DNA of 64,000 bases from Vandiemenella viatica (GCA_031002005.1 CM061921.1:144803283-144867282); one strand, 5' to 3'. Shown: positions 11,700 through 23,145, numbered from the stretch's first letter. Translations and numbers: made by a program. The notes: generated by a model from the letters alone, not told the origin.

Positions 11700-11735
11700 A
11701 GAGTATGGATGTAGATGTAGGTGTAGATGTAGATC
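11700..11735 (+). repeat. 3' terminal simple repeat of the LINE
   Basis: Repeats of GATGTA / GGTGTA follow the block GTGCTTAGCACCCTCTGCC, which could form a small hairpin (GTGCTTAGCAC). This is the likely site of template recognition by the LINE's own RT. Confidence 0.55.
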
Positions 11736-12745
11736 TTTGTATCCGAGATGAATACAGTGTTCATATTTCATTATAGGCACAGGCATAAATTGACAGCCCC
11801 CAAGTAGAAATGTAATCCCTCCTGGTACTATATCGTCTGCATGTTTAGAGTTAAACCCCACTAGAAGAATCATCAGTATTACCGCAGCCAGATCATAAAG
11901 AATTAAATAGATCTGGCAGCAGTAGACAATCAAGGGTGGCATCACATCAGCTGATTCTTAAAGTTTAAGTCTATTTAATCCTCACTAGCAAACTGTCTTT
12001 GTGTTAGGGTAGGGAAGAATACAAGCTTAGGGGAGGAATGAAAACGATTATAATTTGAACTATTTGCTGAATCAGAGGTATTGCTTTTAACAATGACATT
12101 GTTTACTTCGAACCTGTATGTCTCACTACAACAGTAACTCTGTATTACTTGATAATAACACTGGTCTGCATGAAAATGGGCCCTGACACCATTCCTGCTA
12201 ATTCTTGTGTAAAATGACCTCCTGAATGTGAATATGACAGCATCCACAGAAGAAATTTAAAGTCTAAAATAGTCCTTTACACCCCTCCAAATAATCGAAA
12301 ATTTACAAAAATAGGTGGGAGGAGGTGCATCCCCCAAAAACTGTGGGTGATGGGGAAAATGGGGGTCATACTTGGATTCAGGAGGTCATTTTACATAAGA
12401 ATCAGCAGAATGGTGTCAGGCCTCAAACAAAAAATTTTTGCGTGCCGGTGTAATTGTTCCCTGTTTTTATCTTGGACTTCAAAGTTGCCTTGACCTGAGA
12501 GCTTATTTGACCTGCTTTATTATATGCCTCCATATTTTTTAGATATTTCTGTGTGCATAATGCATTATGGTGTCCTAACAACAATTTATTGCTGTATCAA
12601 TTTGTACTCAGTGTCATAAAATAAGAGGCTTCAAGATTTGATACTCTTTATGACACATGCTGTAGGTTTATCATCTGCCACAAACTTCTTAATGTGCTCA
12701 CTAAGCCTCTCAAACTATGATTTAAAGTTGAATCTGACTCTAAAC
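11736..12745. other. Intergenic, with one inverted repeat
   Basis: No gene was recognised. The only structure is the inverted repeat at 12179-12424, listed separately. Confidence 0.5.
12179..12424. repeat. Foldback element: inverted repeat with arms of about 50 bp
   Basis: The left arm (12179-12229) starts GGCCCTGACACCATTC and ends GACCTCCTGAATG. The right arm (12374-12424) is its reverse complement with a few changes. The loop is about 145 bp and G-rich in its second half. Looks like a small foldback transposon; no target duplication was found. Confidence 0.55.
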
Positions 12746-12988
12746 CAGTGGTTCCCAAATGGTGGTCCGCGGAACCTTGGGGTTCCGTGGAAGAGACACA
12801 AGGGTTCTGTGTTCCGTCCAAGAATTAAATAAAATGTTTCTTGAAAAGAGGTCATAATTGTGCCGTGAGAAGGCTATCATGGTTGTGCTTCCTCTTGTGA
12901 CAACTTACCGATGTGAGACTGGCTTTTCAGTTTATGCTTATAAAAATGGGGATCCACCAAAAAATGTGTGATCAATTAGGGTTCCGTG

Positions 12989-13060
<72 letters not shown>

Positions 13061-13069
13061 GAACCGCTG
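12746..13069. mobile_element. Short hAT-type element with transposase remnant
   Basis: It starts CAGTGGTTCCCAAATGG and ends AATTGGAACCGCTG, imperfect inverted ends of the hAT type. Flanks are CTCTAAAC (12738-12745) and CTCAAAAC (13070-13077), an 8-bp duplication with one mismatch. Inside, the frame around 12902 reads 'TTYRCETGFSVYAYKN', resembling the C-terminal end of ZBED/hAT-type transposases. An A-run of about 68 (12990-13057) sits just inside the right end and is probably an expanded poly(A). Confidence 0.7.
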
Positions 13070-13077
13070 CTCAAAAC

Positions 13078-13682
13078 CATTGTGTTGTCTGCATATGCAG
13101 ATTTTGACTGTGCCTGAAACAAAATGGTAGAGTTTGGTGATCAGCAGTGTCATTAGGTTGTATTATCACTATCAGGCTAGTTTTGAAGAATACTATAATG
13201 CCCGTGGTAATGGGAATCATTTCAAACAAATTAATACCCAGGCATCCATTTTATACAAGTAAACAAATTCTGCAATTCCGTAGTGAGTGCACACCTCTTG
13301 ATGGCATTATTACTTTAATTCTGTTTTTTAGGGACAAAAGACATTCTCTGTGATGATGTAAGGGAAGTGTATCTTAAGAGAACTTCACACTGTTTTAAAT
13401 CAAAAGAGTACATAGGCCATCCAAAAAAAATAATCAGAGGTGTTGGCAAGTTGTATGGGACTTTGTCCAGAGTTTATTTGGAAGGTTTCATCTTATTTCA
13501 GTATCTGAAACTTTTAGTGAAGATTCCTGAAGTATGAAAAGTTATGAAGTTAATGGCAGTTATATGTCATATGATAATAAGCAGAGCAGTGGTACTCAAA
13601 GCACTGTTTTTAAATTTTTCATTGTTATAAAGTGTACTTCTCACTAAGAACATAAACTTTCTAGGATAGTGAAGCATTTTTT
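13078..13682. other. No gene recognised
   Basis: AT-rich sequence without clear structure. Confidence 0.45.
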
Positions 13683-13878
13683 TGCTCTGGACTTACATTT
13701 GGGAGGATGCGTATTCGAATCCTTATTTAGCTATCCAGAGTTGTGTTTTCCACTGTTTCACAAAATCACTTAAGATGGATGCTAGGATGATTCCTTCAAA
13801 AGTCCATGGCCAAATTCCTTCCCATTCCTTGTCCCCAGTCCCTTCCCTCCTATAATGACCTTGATAATGATGAGGTGT
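13683..13878 (+). mobile_element. SINE, tRNA-derived, 5' shortened
   Basis: Same family as 4421-4628: 'ttgctctggacttacatttgg', GTATTCGAATCC B-box, 'aagtccatggccaaattcc', 'tataatgacc' and a GATGAGGTGTAAACC end. The head before 'gctctgg' is missing or decayed. Confidence 0.75.
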
Positions 13879-14163
13879 AAACCAGAAGCAGATGAGGAAT
13901 TTTTAATGATAGTTCGCTTCTAGGACCTTGTTTTTGATGAGACTTTAAGAAGTTGCCACCTTATCTGAGAGGTGGTGGAGTAGATATGATCATTTATAGT
14001 ACTGTTTGAAACAGCACAAGCTAGCTACTTTAAAATAGTAATGCACATGATTGCACTGTTTAGGACAGCATATGCTAGATATTTTAAAGTGTTCAACAGT
14101 GTACATAGTTTTGGAAATCAAGCTATCTAAATAATCATACTGCACAAGTTCTTTATCCAGATT

Positions 14164-14365
14164 GAGCCTGGTGGGAGAGCAACTAGTGTATTTGATCCCT
14201 GGTCCGACCATTCAGATTTTTGTTTTCTGTGGCATCCTTAAATCACTACCGGCGAATGCCAGGATAGGTCATTCAGAAGGCCTTGGCCAAATTCCTTCCT
14301 GTTGCTTGCCACCTTCTAGTCCTCACACAGCACTAACAAAATTGATGAGCCATATAATTCCAGTT
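14164..14365 (+). mobile_element. SINE, tRNA-derived, diverged
   Basis: GAGCCTGGTGGGAGAGCAAC head, then CCATTCAGATTTTTGTTTTC, AAATCAC, 'aaggccttggccaaattcc' and an 'aattgatgagcc' end. The B box is degraded, so this is an old copy. Confidence 0.7.
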
Positions 14366-15042
14366 AAAAAAAAATCTTTACCCAGCCTACGTATTACGGT
14401 TTGGTAAAACATCTCTTGCCATGTGTTTATATATTTTTGTGTTGTGTCATACTACACTTTTTGCTTTCTGCCTATGAGATGCAGCTTATAATGCAGTTAT
14501 AAATCCACCCAGTAATTGACTCTTTGCTAACATGTGTAGTATACAGAAGTTTATGGTAGCAATATTTGAAATTAAATATGGCATGGAAATATGCAGTACC
14601 GGATAAGCCACATAGCAGGAGTTAGCTAATGCCACAGGCCCCATGCCTTCGGGGGACCTCGTGCCTATGCTTCTAAATGATCTGGCTTTAATAAATGTAG
14701 AAAATGATTTACTTAGAAATATTGATTTGGCTAGTGTTATCTCTAAATTTGCCCAACTTAAGCCACAAAATGTAGTTCTATAAATATGCTGTTTTATATT
14801 ATATCCTAAACTGTAGTACCTAAAGTAAACCAATGGTTTCTTGTTCACATTTGCTACAGGCCATGTGCTGTCTTAATCTGGCTCTGGAAATATGGGAAAT
14901 TATCATCCATATGTGAAGCATATCTCATACCTGGATTTTAAAAGTGCTCAGAAGCATTTTAGACCTTTTGCAGATCTGTGAGCTGTGATAAATATTGATC
15001 ATTCATATTTTTTGTTTCATGCCAGCATCACACTTGTACCAC
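14366..15042. other. No gene recognised
   Basis: Only short chance frames. No exon-like or repeat signal. Confidence 0.4.
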
Positions 15043-15252
15043 CTAGCCTGACGGGTGAGGGATAAAGGTTAGGTCTGTCATTCGGGAGGATGTGGGTTCA
15101 AATCGGCCATCAAACTTTTACTTTTCAATTGTTTCCCGAAATCACTCCAGGCAAATGTCTGCATGGTTCCTTAATAAAGGCTGTGGCTGAATTCCTTCAC
15201 ATTTCTTGCCCCCATCCTTTCCTGTCGATGTTGATGAGCTATTAATCCCAAA
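15043..15252 (+). mobile_element. SINE, tRNA-derived
   Basis: Blocks in order: CTAGCCTGACGGGTGAGGGA, GGGAGGATGTGGGTTCAAAT (B box GGTTCAAATC), TTGTTTCCCGAAATCACTCC, 'aaggctgtggctgaattcc', and 'gttgatgagc' at the end. Confidence 0.75.
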
Positions 15253-17009
15253 GAAAAGTAAAAGCTGATGGTAAGTGCCTAATTTCGAACAGTTGTTCAG
15301 GTCAGTGGATTTCATTTTTATGTTTTTCTGCCATTGTTTCCAAAACTCTGTAAAAAGCTTCTGGAATTTGCTAGTGCTAGTTAATACAGCTAGTCAGAGC
15401 TATTTTGTTGAAATGTATTTCAGGATGTATGTTAGCCAGTCTGTCATGTTTTATATTAATAAAGTTGTGACTTTTGTTTCTAGTTTGCCTGGCTCTTTTA
15501 CATTCAGCCAGACTATGGTTTTAATTCACATTTGTGTTGCATATGTTAAGCCTTCTTTTTTTGGGTTCATTAGTTCTGTAATCACGCTACTAACATCATT
15601 GTTAATGCATGCTAACAACTAATGACAACTTTATTTGTTTCTGAAGAGTGTTGGACCATTATCTGTACTTTCATTACCAAATGGCCTTAAGGAATTCAGC
15701 ATTGTCAAAGAATTGTTTATTTGAGACAAATGGTTTTCCTATTGCTGCTATCTTTTTTAAAAAATAAGACTGAAAATTCTTAGAATTGTCTGTGAGGTGC
15801 TTGCTGAATGCATTCTGAGATGATGGATGTTTTTGGTTCTGTTCAGTTGATGTATTGCTATACTGACAAACTGTTCGGCGTGATGGTCAGTTGCATACTT
15901 AGAATAGTTTCACTCAGTGGCAGCTCATGGTTTTTATACTGGAGAAAGCTTCGAATCGTTTACCCCTGCAGTCAAGAGTCCTACCGATTTTTTTACCCCC
16001 TACAATTCTGTCTCAAAATGCAAATAACACACTTTCTTTTGTAAATACCTTTAGCAACTTAGATAATTATACATTTCACATGCTTATTTCATCTAATCGT
16101 TTGACAAATTCTCGCTAGTTGGTGAAACTTATGTTACCATATACTAGTGCACTCTATCGGAATGTTTACAAACTTACTGTGGCTGTTCTATGTTTGATAC
16201 AATGGCCAGCGCACGAAACATAAAAGGATCTTTTACATTGTCAAAACATAAATATTTAATGTTGATTAATGATGCATGAAAGCATAAACTGCAGATACAG
16301 AGACAGGGATTCGAGAGTGGAAGTTCAACCACTCTGCTAATTTCCTTACGTTGTTACTAGCTTTACAAGAAAATTGTGATGGGGTTGGTACAACTGCCTT
16401 AGGCTCCACAAGCTGAGCCTACTGCAAGCCCATAAGAGCTATACTCCATAAAAGCCAAGCCCCCAATCCTCTGCTACATGCAATGTAACAGCGTGGCAAA
16501 GGCACAGCCTTAAAAATACTACCCATTTGACAAACATTCTTTTATATCAACAGTTATAAAACTATTGACTGTCAGTGTTTAAATGTTTGTGGAAAATTCT
16601 CGAAATACTTCCTGTTAATTTAAATTCTGTATTACTCTATTTAAAAGCATATTTTAATATATCTTTTGGGACGGCTCCACCTCAGAGCCTTTAACGACGA
16701 GGCAATGGTTACTTTCCTTGCTTAATATAGACCATCGTTAATTACCTCAGCCATCCTTGTGGGATTGTTACTATATGCAGTATATGCATTGATATATGTT
16801 ATGTCAGTCACAAAGAAATTATGTACCCACCATCTCCACTGCAGCCTGGATGGGTCTTTACTAGAAAATACTTAGTGATTAGGAGAAGTACACAGAGGTT
16901 TGTTAAATACTTAAACTGTGCTACTCTATGACAGCTTCAGGCTGCATGCTATTAAGGTTCTTCGGTGGTTTAATTACTGATTAATTGATTAAAAAGTCCA
17001 CCAAAAAAA
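15253..17009. other. No gene recognised
   Basis: AT-rich sequence. A 115-residue open frame at 15275-15622 is hydrophobic and matches nothing I know; it has no neighbouring splice or start context. Confidence 0.4.
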
Positions 17010-17680
17010 TGTTATGTTCAAGATTTGGTTTATTTTCATCAAAACAACAAGTCAGCGATATTCACAAGCATAGATACAATACAGAGATGCACTTCTGAAT
17101 AGTCGCAAAGATAATCTCTGTGAACTCAACTGACTGAATGAAACTCTCTGTAACACTGAATGATGACAACTAACTAACTAACTACTTACTTACTTCTCTG
17201 TCCAGGCGATCTGTTTATATAGTCTCTATCGAACTTACGAGAATTCTTCAAAGGCATCGGCCCGATATTTCTCGATCATTAACAATCACTCAAACAATCT
17301 AACATATTAAAAACAATCGAAATTAATACAAAATTAATTAACAACATTACAAAATGATCAGAAATGGTAATTATAGATACTTAAATACAAAATTATTTAC
17401 AGAAATCCCTTCAAACGGTAGAAAATTGTCCTGTAGATATCGTAACTTACATTAATACATGGAGTTACAAACATTTAAGAAATTCTCTTGCACCATTCGG
17501 TTCTTAAACATATTAAATGGACTTTAAATAATTTTCTTACATAAAACTAAGTCTATATACACTGATTTACAAGAATTTACAAAATAAACATATCAAATCA
17601 CTTTCAAGCAAACTTTAGCTCACTACAAATACTTCATACAGTACAATGCTATTCAAAATTCAGGTATGAGGGCTGTTACA
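17010..17680 (-). mobile_element. Candidate solo LTR (minus strand)
   Basis: The block begins TGTTATGTTCAAGATTTGG and ends GGGCTGTTACA, so it has TG..CA ends on either strand. A TATA-like ACTATATAAACAG lies on the minus strand (about 17212-17224). Short runs of CTAA and TTAC repeats are inside. No target duplication is visible (flanks AAAA and ATGC) and no partner copy is in the window, so the call is tentative. Confidence 0.35.
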
Positions 17681-18638
17681 ATGCCTTATACCAATCCTAT
17701 CAGTCAAGGCCCCAAGTGTGGTGGTAATGCTCTGGCCTTGCATTCGATACTAAATTTAAAAACTGAATTCTGGAAATGTAATGCTGTTGCAGTAGATTGT
17801 CACTAGTGTAAACTGAAAGTACAAAAACAATCAGTTAATTGTTCAAGTTTAGAATTACATCAAAATAATCTAACCAAAATTGTAAAACTAAGTGTGCATT
17901 TCAATACATATTAGTCAATAATTGTAGGCAAAAAGCATATGGCAATAAAACATTAAAACACATTTGCATTTAGTGGTTATTTATATAACAATTAAATTTT
18001 AAAATGGCAAGTTTTTGGTTTTTAACTAGCTAGATGGCTACTTCTGACGTTTAGGGATTGTATCATTCTTGCAGTAATTAATGTACTTTTGCACATATGT
18101 TTTCATATGATGAACTTAAGCTCTGATCTTACAGTATTTTTAAATAGAGAATCCACATTATTATTCAATAATCAATTTGGCAAAGTCACAGGATCTGACA
18201 ACCTTTGGGTCTATGGTGTTGGAATTTTCTGTTAGTTCATCAACTTTGTTTCCTGGTGCCTAAGTTGTACCATCTAAAGATTGAAGGGCAATATGAAAGC
18301 TTCTCAGTCTCAAATATAGATTCATTATACTGTATTCTAATGACAAATAAATCTGCGGAATGTTGTAAGAAACTTGTATTTGTTTTTAGTACTACCAAAC
18401 TCAAATGAAAGTTGAGGTTTCATAGTACAAAAGTTGATACATTGATGTCATGTTTTTTAATAGATGATTGTGGGTTGAAGCTTAACAGTGGATTTTTTTA
18501 TAACTTTGTGTTGCATATGCCTATGAACTATTAATAGAATTAAAATTCTCAGTTTTCCTTTCACAAATGTTAATTATTGATTTAACTTACATATAAAATA
18601 ATAATTAAACTAAGAAAAAAGGAAACTGCTTTAGGCAA
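17681..18638. other. No gene recognised; SINE head scrap
   Basis: Bases about 17712-17746 look like a SINE head (GTGTGGTGGTAATGCTCTGG, CCTTGCATTCG). The rest is AT-rich with nothing recognised. Confidence 0.4.
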
Positions 18639-18940
18639 TATAAATTGCATGGAAAAGGAAAGTGACTCATCACTCACCAAAGTTGAAGGCAGCGGCGGGA
18701 GAAGAACATATATCACGAACACACAAATATACACAATATTTCGTTTATTAAACCTAATGTAGCAACCTTCGGCGTGTGCACACCTGCCGAGCCTCATGAC
18801 TCATTTTCTCCAACATGAATAAGGTTTAATAACCGAAATATTGTGTATATTTGTGTGTTCGTGATGTATGTTCTTCTCCCGTCAGTGCCTTCAACTTCGG
18901 TGAGTGCTGAGTCATTTTCCCTTGCCTTTCAATTTATATA
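18639..18940. repeat. Folded-back Penelope-like tail (inverted repeat, arms about 115 bp)
   Basis: The left arm (about 18639-18758) and right arm (about 18828-18940) are reverse complements with few mismatches. Shared blocks include CACTCACCAAAGTTGAAGGC, GGGAGAAGAACATA, CACGAACACACAAATATACA and the end AATATTTCG. The spacer is about 69 bp. The right arm starts with the Penelope tail motif AATAAGGTTTAATAACCG then AAATATTGTG. This is a tail-only foldback with no coding sequence. Confidence 0.75.
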
Positions 18941-19296
18941 ATATAATAATTATGAATGTCTTTTTCTATACATTCCTACTAAAAATTAAAACATTATGTA
19001 CATACACACGAATAGGTTTTGTGTTTTTCATGTAAATGATAGAAATTTGCAGTAGAAGTTCATGACTGAAATATCAAATGATGAAAACAGTTTATATCAG
19101 TGTGCATGCCCAAAAAAAATCTAAGAACTTACTTCTCATAACATTTAATATATATTTCTATATACGGGGAGCTAAAATTTCAAAATGATTTCTTACCATT
19201 ATGAGTGGATCACATCCAGTTTTGATGAATTTTTTTTTCAATAGCTTTAAATCACAGATATTATATATTGAGCGCACAATAATTTTTTCCCTCCAG
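18941..19296. other. Intron upstream of the first visible CARNMT1 exon
   Basis: Ends in a good acceptor: a T-rich tract then CCCTCCAG at 19289-19296. No earlier coding exon was found. Confidence 0.5.
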
Positions 19297-19463
19297 GAAC
19301 GATCTGATGGAGATGTCCCTCCTCAATGGCAAGACACTGAAAAACTTCAAGCCACTCTTAAACAAGTGATGCGTGATTGGAGCAGTGAAGGTGCTCCAGA
19401 GCGTGAACAGTGTTACAGACCAATTTTGGAGGCATTGGAGTTGCATTTGCCCATTGAAAAAGA
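19297..19463 (+). CDS. CARNMT1: Carnosine N-methyltransferase, internal exon A
   Basis: The 167-bp exon lies between acceptor CCCTCCAG and donor AGA|GTAAGTG. It encodes 'ERSDGDVPPQWQDTEKLQ', then 'TLKQVMRDWSSEGAPERE' and 'CYRPILEALELHLPIEK'. The block VRDW-S-GxxERxxCYxPI is the stretch just before the SAM-binding fold in the UPF0586/CARNMT1 family. The family methylates carnosine to anserine using S-adenosylmethionine. The exon starts in phase 0 relative to E-R-S and ends with two bases of a codon completed by the next exon. The preceding N-terminal exon(s) (about 150-200 residues in relatives) were not found upstream. Insect substrate is inferred from the family name only. Confidence 0.9.
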
Positions 19464-20639
19464 GTAAGTGAGTGTATTCACAACTCAGTCTGAATAAAAA
19501 GTAGACACAACTAAATCTTTTATAATGCACGATCTCAATACACAATTAAAAATTAACTCCACGCCCAAAGATTGATATAATTTTCAGAATTCCACTTATG
19601 CTTAAGAGATGTAAATAATGACATTTGAACTATTTAGATGTGTATAAGTGCATGTAAACAAGCCCATTATTTTAATATGGGTTGCGAGCTGCTTTCAGCG
19701 TGTAATCTGGAGGTCTGCCCACATTCTCTTCTGTTGTACACTTGCAAGCCATCAGCTCAGAAATTAGTAATATTATATAAAAATGTTCCGCTTGAGATAT
19801 TATTGAGTTTTGTAACTAATTTTATTCAATGACACCACTATTAAATTTCGATACATTCTCTCGTAGCATGCAGCCACCTCCTCTCGGAACATGCTGTCGA
19901 ACCACACTGCCTCACCCTGAACATAAAAAAAAAAAACAGGCGCCCAAATCAACAATCTTTGCCCGACAGCTGTGCTGATCAGTGTCAAAGATTATTACTT
20001 AATACAAAAACACTATGCTACCATGGTTATTACACATGGAATAATCTGTGGAACTCGATTTACATGTTATTACAATTATTTATTTTAATTATAATCAGAA
20101 CATTATTAAATACACACTATAAATACAAATTTAATTATTTACTGAGCAAAGATAAAGAGAAAAAAATTAAACTACTGTACAAAAAGTCAGACACCTACCC
20201 GCACATCGTGGCATAATTAATTGGGTGATGCAAATATCCAATTCATTTCCCGAGATGTACCTACATCTCATGTGACAAGTTGTTACACTTCAATCAACCA
20301 CCGATGGCGACTTTAATGTTCAATCAATTTCTTGTGAGCGCATTATTTCAATGTCCAAATCACGGTGTGACTCACTACCACATCAGTTACATTGGTTAGT
20401 GATAACTGCTTTCCTCAGCCACCACATTATTAAATTTTCAATCAAACACACATAATATTTGCACTTTCATAGTGTACAAATCCCTATTATACTATTTACA
20501 CTTACACAAAAAAAAACATATAAAAACCACAATAAACAAGGTAGAAGAAATCTAATAATCCTAATCACAGTCTCTTTCAGTCCATTGCTTATTTAACATT
20601 GTTCAGTATTTTTTACATTTTAATTTTAACAAGTCACAA
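19464..20639. other. CARNMT1 intron; AT-rich
   Basis: First third of a 3.5-kb intron. Bases about 19829-20640 may include the 3' LTR of the minus-strand Gypsy relic that follows, but I could not fix TG..CA limits. A GGCGCCCAAATC string at 19940-19951 resembles a primer-binding site only superficially. Confidence 0.4.
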
Positions 20640-20885
20640 TCATCTTTCTTTATTCTTATACCGCTTTAAGACCATAACATTTCTCAAACCAAATGTTTTG
20701 TTTGACTCAGAGTATGCTAACCAATAATCATTAATATTTGGCTTTGAAATTATTTTGAAAGGCCCATGATAAACCTTAAAAGACTTCTTAATTTCGGAGT
20801 TTACTTCACATGACTTTCTCTGTGTTCTCACCAGGACGAGATCTCCCACATTGAACTCAGTCATCATGCCTTCTTTTTCTTTCAT
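20640..20885 (-). pseudogene. Gypsy-type integrase C-terminal fragment
   Basis: An 81-residue minus-strand frame: 'FNVGDLVLVRTQRKS', 'KSFKVYHGPFKIISKPN', 'GLRNVMVLKRY'. This is the SH3-like integrase C-terminal block (GDLVLVR..GPFKI) of Gypsy/Ty3 retrotransposons, which binds DNA during integration. The catalytic core of integrase and the reverse transcriptase are absent between here and the gag-like frames at 22.2-22.8 kb, so the element carries a large internal deletion. Confidence 0.75.
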
Positions 20886-21736
20886 CCGCTTTCTCCTTCA
20901 TCATCTTTTTGTGTCATCTCTTTTCCATATATTCTTATTTATTTCAAACAATCTTCATTACAACTCATTTTCAGGTTTCATTTGGTAGGCACTTGCCCCC
21001 ATCTCGTCTCTTGGTTATCATCTTTCTTGTGATTATTCATGTATACTCATTATGTTAATCATCTAAATATTTCTCACCAATCTTTACATTTATAACTCGT
21101 TGTTTTACAAATTATACAAGTTATAAATTGGTTTGCTTCATTATTGACACCGCATACATTGTACTGGTGCTGCTCCAATGTTGATAATTTGTGTTACCTC
21201 CACTAGCACAATCAATTCTTGCACGTAGACCTCATTTCTTCTTAGCAAAAATAAAATTCATCTTTATATTCTTCTTTTTCCTTATTCTGTATCAATTTTT
21301 CTTTTCCGTTTCCAAATTTGTAGGTTTAGGATCCAGATTCGGTGTACATTGCATCTGATCTTGTTTCATGTCAGTTAAAATCGTCATGCCCCCATGGCTC
21401 CAATCAATCTTTTATTGTCGCTTTTTTCCACATTTTATCTTTTATTCTTCCTAATATTCATTGCTTATAACTTATTCATCAATGATCCTCTTCAGTATCA
21501 GTTCCATTTATTCATCATATCCATCGTAGATTTATTCTTGCAAATTAGCTTCTATGAAACACTGCCTTCTGTAAGTACATTTCCTCCACCACTTCCTCCT
21601 ACTGCATTTTCACAAAAAACTTTCACTTCTTGATGTTTCTTTTTCATTTCACTCCATTTTATTTTTGCCAATTCAAGAATTCCTTCATTATATTCAAAAA
21701 ATCTTCTGGTCCCATTGTAGACATGCATTAATTATC

Positions 21737-21955
21737 CTATAGTACTGCATTTCCTTTCAGCCCAGAACTTCTGTCATAATCTGGTAATTTTTGTTCCAAT
21801 ATTTTCTGTGCTTTAGATGATTGGTTATTCTTTAATTTAATCTTTAGTACATTTCTTCTTTCACTGAATAAATCTCTTCTTTGTTTCCTTCTCGCTTCTA
21901 CCAATGTCTCTTTCTTCTTTCTTTTTGTATTTTGGCCACCTTTATACGTCTGCAA
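21737..21955 (-). pseudogene. Basic, low-complexity frame within the Gypsy relic
   Basis: A 72-residue Lys/Arg-rich frame (KRKKKETLVEARRKQRR). It could be the C-terminal nucleic-acid-binding part of gag. No zinc knuckle is visible, so the function is unclear. Confidence 0.35.
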
Positions 21956-22243
21956 TACATTCTTCTTCTTTCTTTTCTTCTATTTCTTCTGTGTATTCGC
22001 TAGCTCTTGTAATTCTTTTGACCTCATAGTGTTTCAAATTGCTTACATTTCTGCTCCCGTAGTTTTCAAAATCAAGCTCTTTTTGAACACTTTCTTCTTT
22101 TTCTCCAGTTTATCTTCCTTTCACTCGTACATATTTTTACCGATTTCTTGCTCATTCTCTTCTGGTTCTTCACAAGCTGTTTTATTTTCTTCACATGTAT
22201 CTTCTCCTTCTGTATTCTCCAATATTTCTACTGCCGGTAATAT

Positions 22244-22480
22244 TTAAATTTCTTCTGTACTATTTTCTTCCGTCCGAATCTCTTCACTCATCAGCTCGTA
22301 ACTTTCAGTTTCACTGTCAACACATAACATAGTGTTCTCTGATTCTTGATCTTGCTTCTCTACAATTTCAAAATCTGTCCCCAGAGGTACAATTAATACT
22401 TCATAGTCACTTACATTACTTTCGGTTACCAAAAAATAACCCACTTCATCTTCACTATCTTCATCAGTTGTCTCTCCCAT
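22244..22480 (-). pseudogene. Acidic gag-like frame of the Gypsy relic
   Basis: A 78-residue frame rich in Glu/Asp/Ser (starts MGETTDEDSEDEVGYF). It sits between the coiled-coil frame and the basic frame, consistent with a gag linker. No family motif. Confidence 0.35.
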
Positions 22481-22576
22481 GTCTTATCCTTGGAAATTAT
22501 TTAAATATTGTTGGGCTTCTTGCTTCCAACTTTCCTGAATTTTCTTTATCTCTTCTTTTAATTCTCTCTTCATTTC

Positions 22577-22816
22577 TTAAATCGATTTTTCATGATTTGA
22601 CAAAATTCTCTCTTCCATTTCTCCCATATTTTGTTTTATTTCTTGATTTGCTTTTTCCTGTCTTTGACTTGCTTCTTCCTGTTTTTGTATTAAGACGACA
22701 ATCATTTGTTGGAGATCTATGTTCCTATCTTGAGTACAATCATAACGATACAAGTCTGGTGAAAACACGTTTTGTCCTGAATTCTGCCTCCCTTTATTAT
22801 TATTTTCACTATCCAA
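22577..22816 (-). pseudogene. Gag N-terminal coiled-coil-like frame
   Basis: A 79-residue frame. The part 'LIQKQEEASQRQEKANQE' continues to 'NMGEMEERIL'. It is Gln/Glu-rich with heptad character, resembling the N-terminal coiled coil of Gypsy gag proteins in insects. It is the 5'-most visible piece of the relic. Confidence 0.5.
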
Positions 22817-23004
22817 CCCTTTATCTTTATCATTAAAACATTTCTTTTTAAATTTTACCTATTATAGCCTTCTGTTTTGATGGAGAATTCTGGTCCAAAT
22901 ATGATGGGCAATTTTACATGTCAGTGATTTCTACTAATAATTGTTTTGATTTTTTCCATTTACTGTTTCATTCTGTGGATGGTTAATGACCGTTTCTGTT
23001 ACAG

Positions 23005-23145
23005 GTTACGCAAGGACGCACGTGTTTTAGTTCCAGGTGCTGGACTAGGTCGCCTTGTATATGAAGTAGCTTGCCTTGGTTATTCTTGCCAAGGAAATGA
23101 ATTTTCATATTTTATGTTATTTACGTCCAATTTTATATTTAACAG
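23005..23145 (+). CDS. CARNMT1: Carnosine N-methyltransferase exon B (SAM-binding motif I)
   Basis: The 141-bp exon follows acceptor TGTTACAG and ends AACAG|GTATTT. The codon split across the intron gives E, then '[17 protein letters not shown]', '[17 protein letters not shown]', '[12 protein letters not shown]'. VPGAGLGRL is the glycine-rich SAM-binding loop of the class I methyltransferase fold, and GYxCQGNEFSxFMLxxSNFxxN is a signature of the family. It ends with two bases (AG) of an Arg codon finished by the next exon only 105 bp away. Confidence 0.95.

Larger units (their letters stand above)
7297..11735 (+). mobile_element. CR1-type non-LTR retrotransposon, almost full length, dead
   Basis: The order is tandem-repeat 5'UTR, ORF1 with an esterase-like domain, ORF2 with an endonuclease and reverse transcriptase broken by several frameshifts, then a short 3'UTR. 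The 3'UTR ends in GATGTAGATGTAGGTGTAGA-type repeats at 11706-11734. An esterase-bearing ORF1 and a simple-repeat 3' end instead of poly(A) are known traits of the CR1 group. Near-complete length is unusual because most LINE copies are 5'-truncated. The frameshifts show it can no longer move by itself. Exact 5' end and target duplication were not determined. Confidence 0.8.
20640..22830 (-). mobile_element. Deleted Gypsy-type LTR retrotransposon remnant
   Basis: On the minus strand the order is gag-like frames (22816 down to 21737), then the integrase end (20885-20640), as expected for gag-pol with most of pol lost. It lies within the first visible CARNMT1 intron in antisense orientation. LTRs were not delimited. 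Confidence 0.6.

Noticed and set aside
12913..13153. Poly-Lys and poly-Phe frames
   Set aside because: They read through a 68-base A-run.
19829..20640. 3' LTR and primer-binding site of the Gypsy relic (GGCGCCCAAATC at 19940)
   Set aside because: The string is in the wrong strand and position for the minus-strand element, and no TG..CA pair or partner LTR was found.
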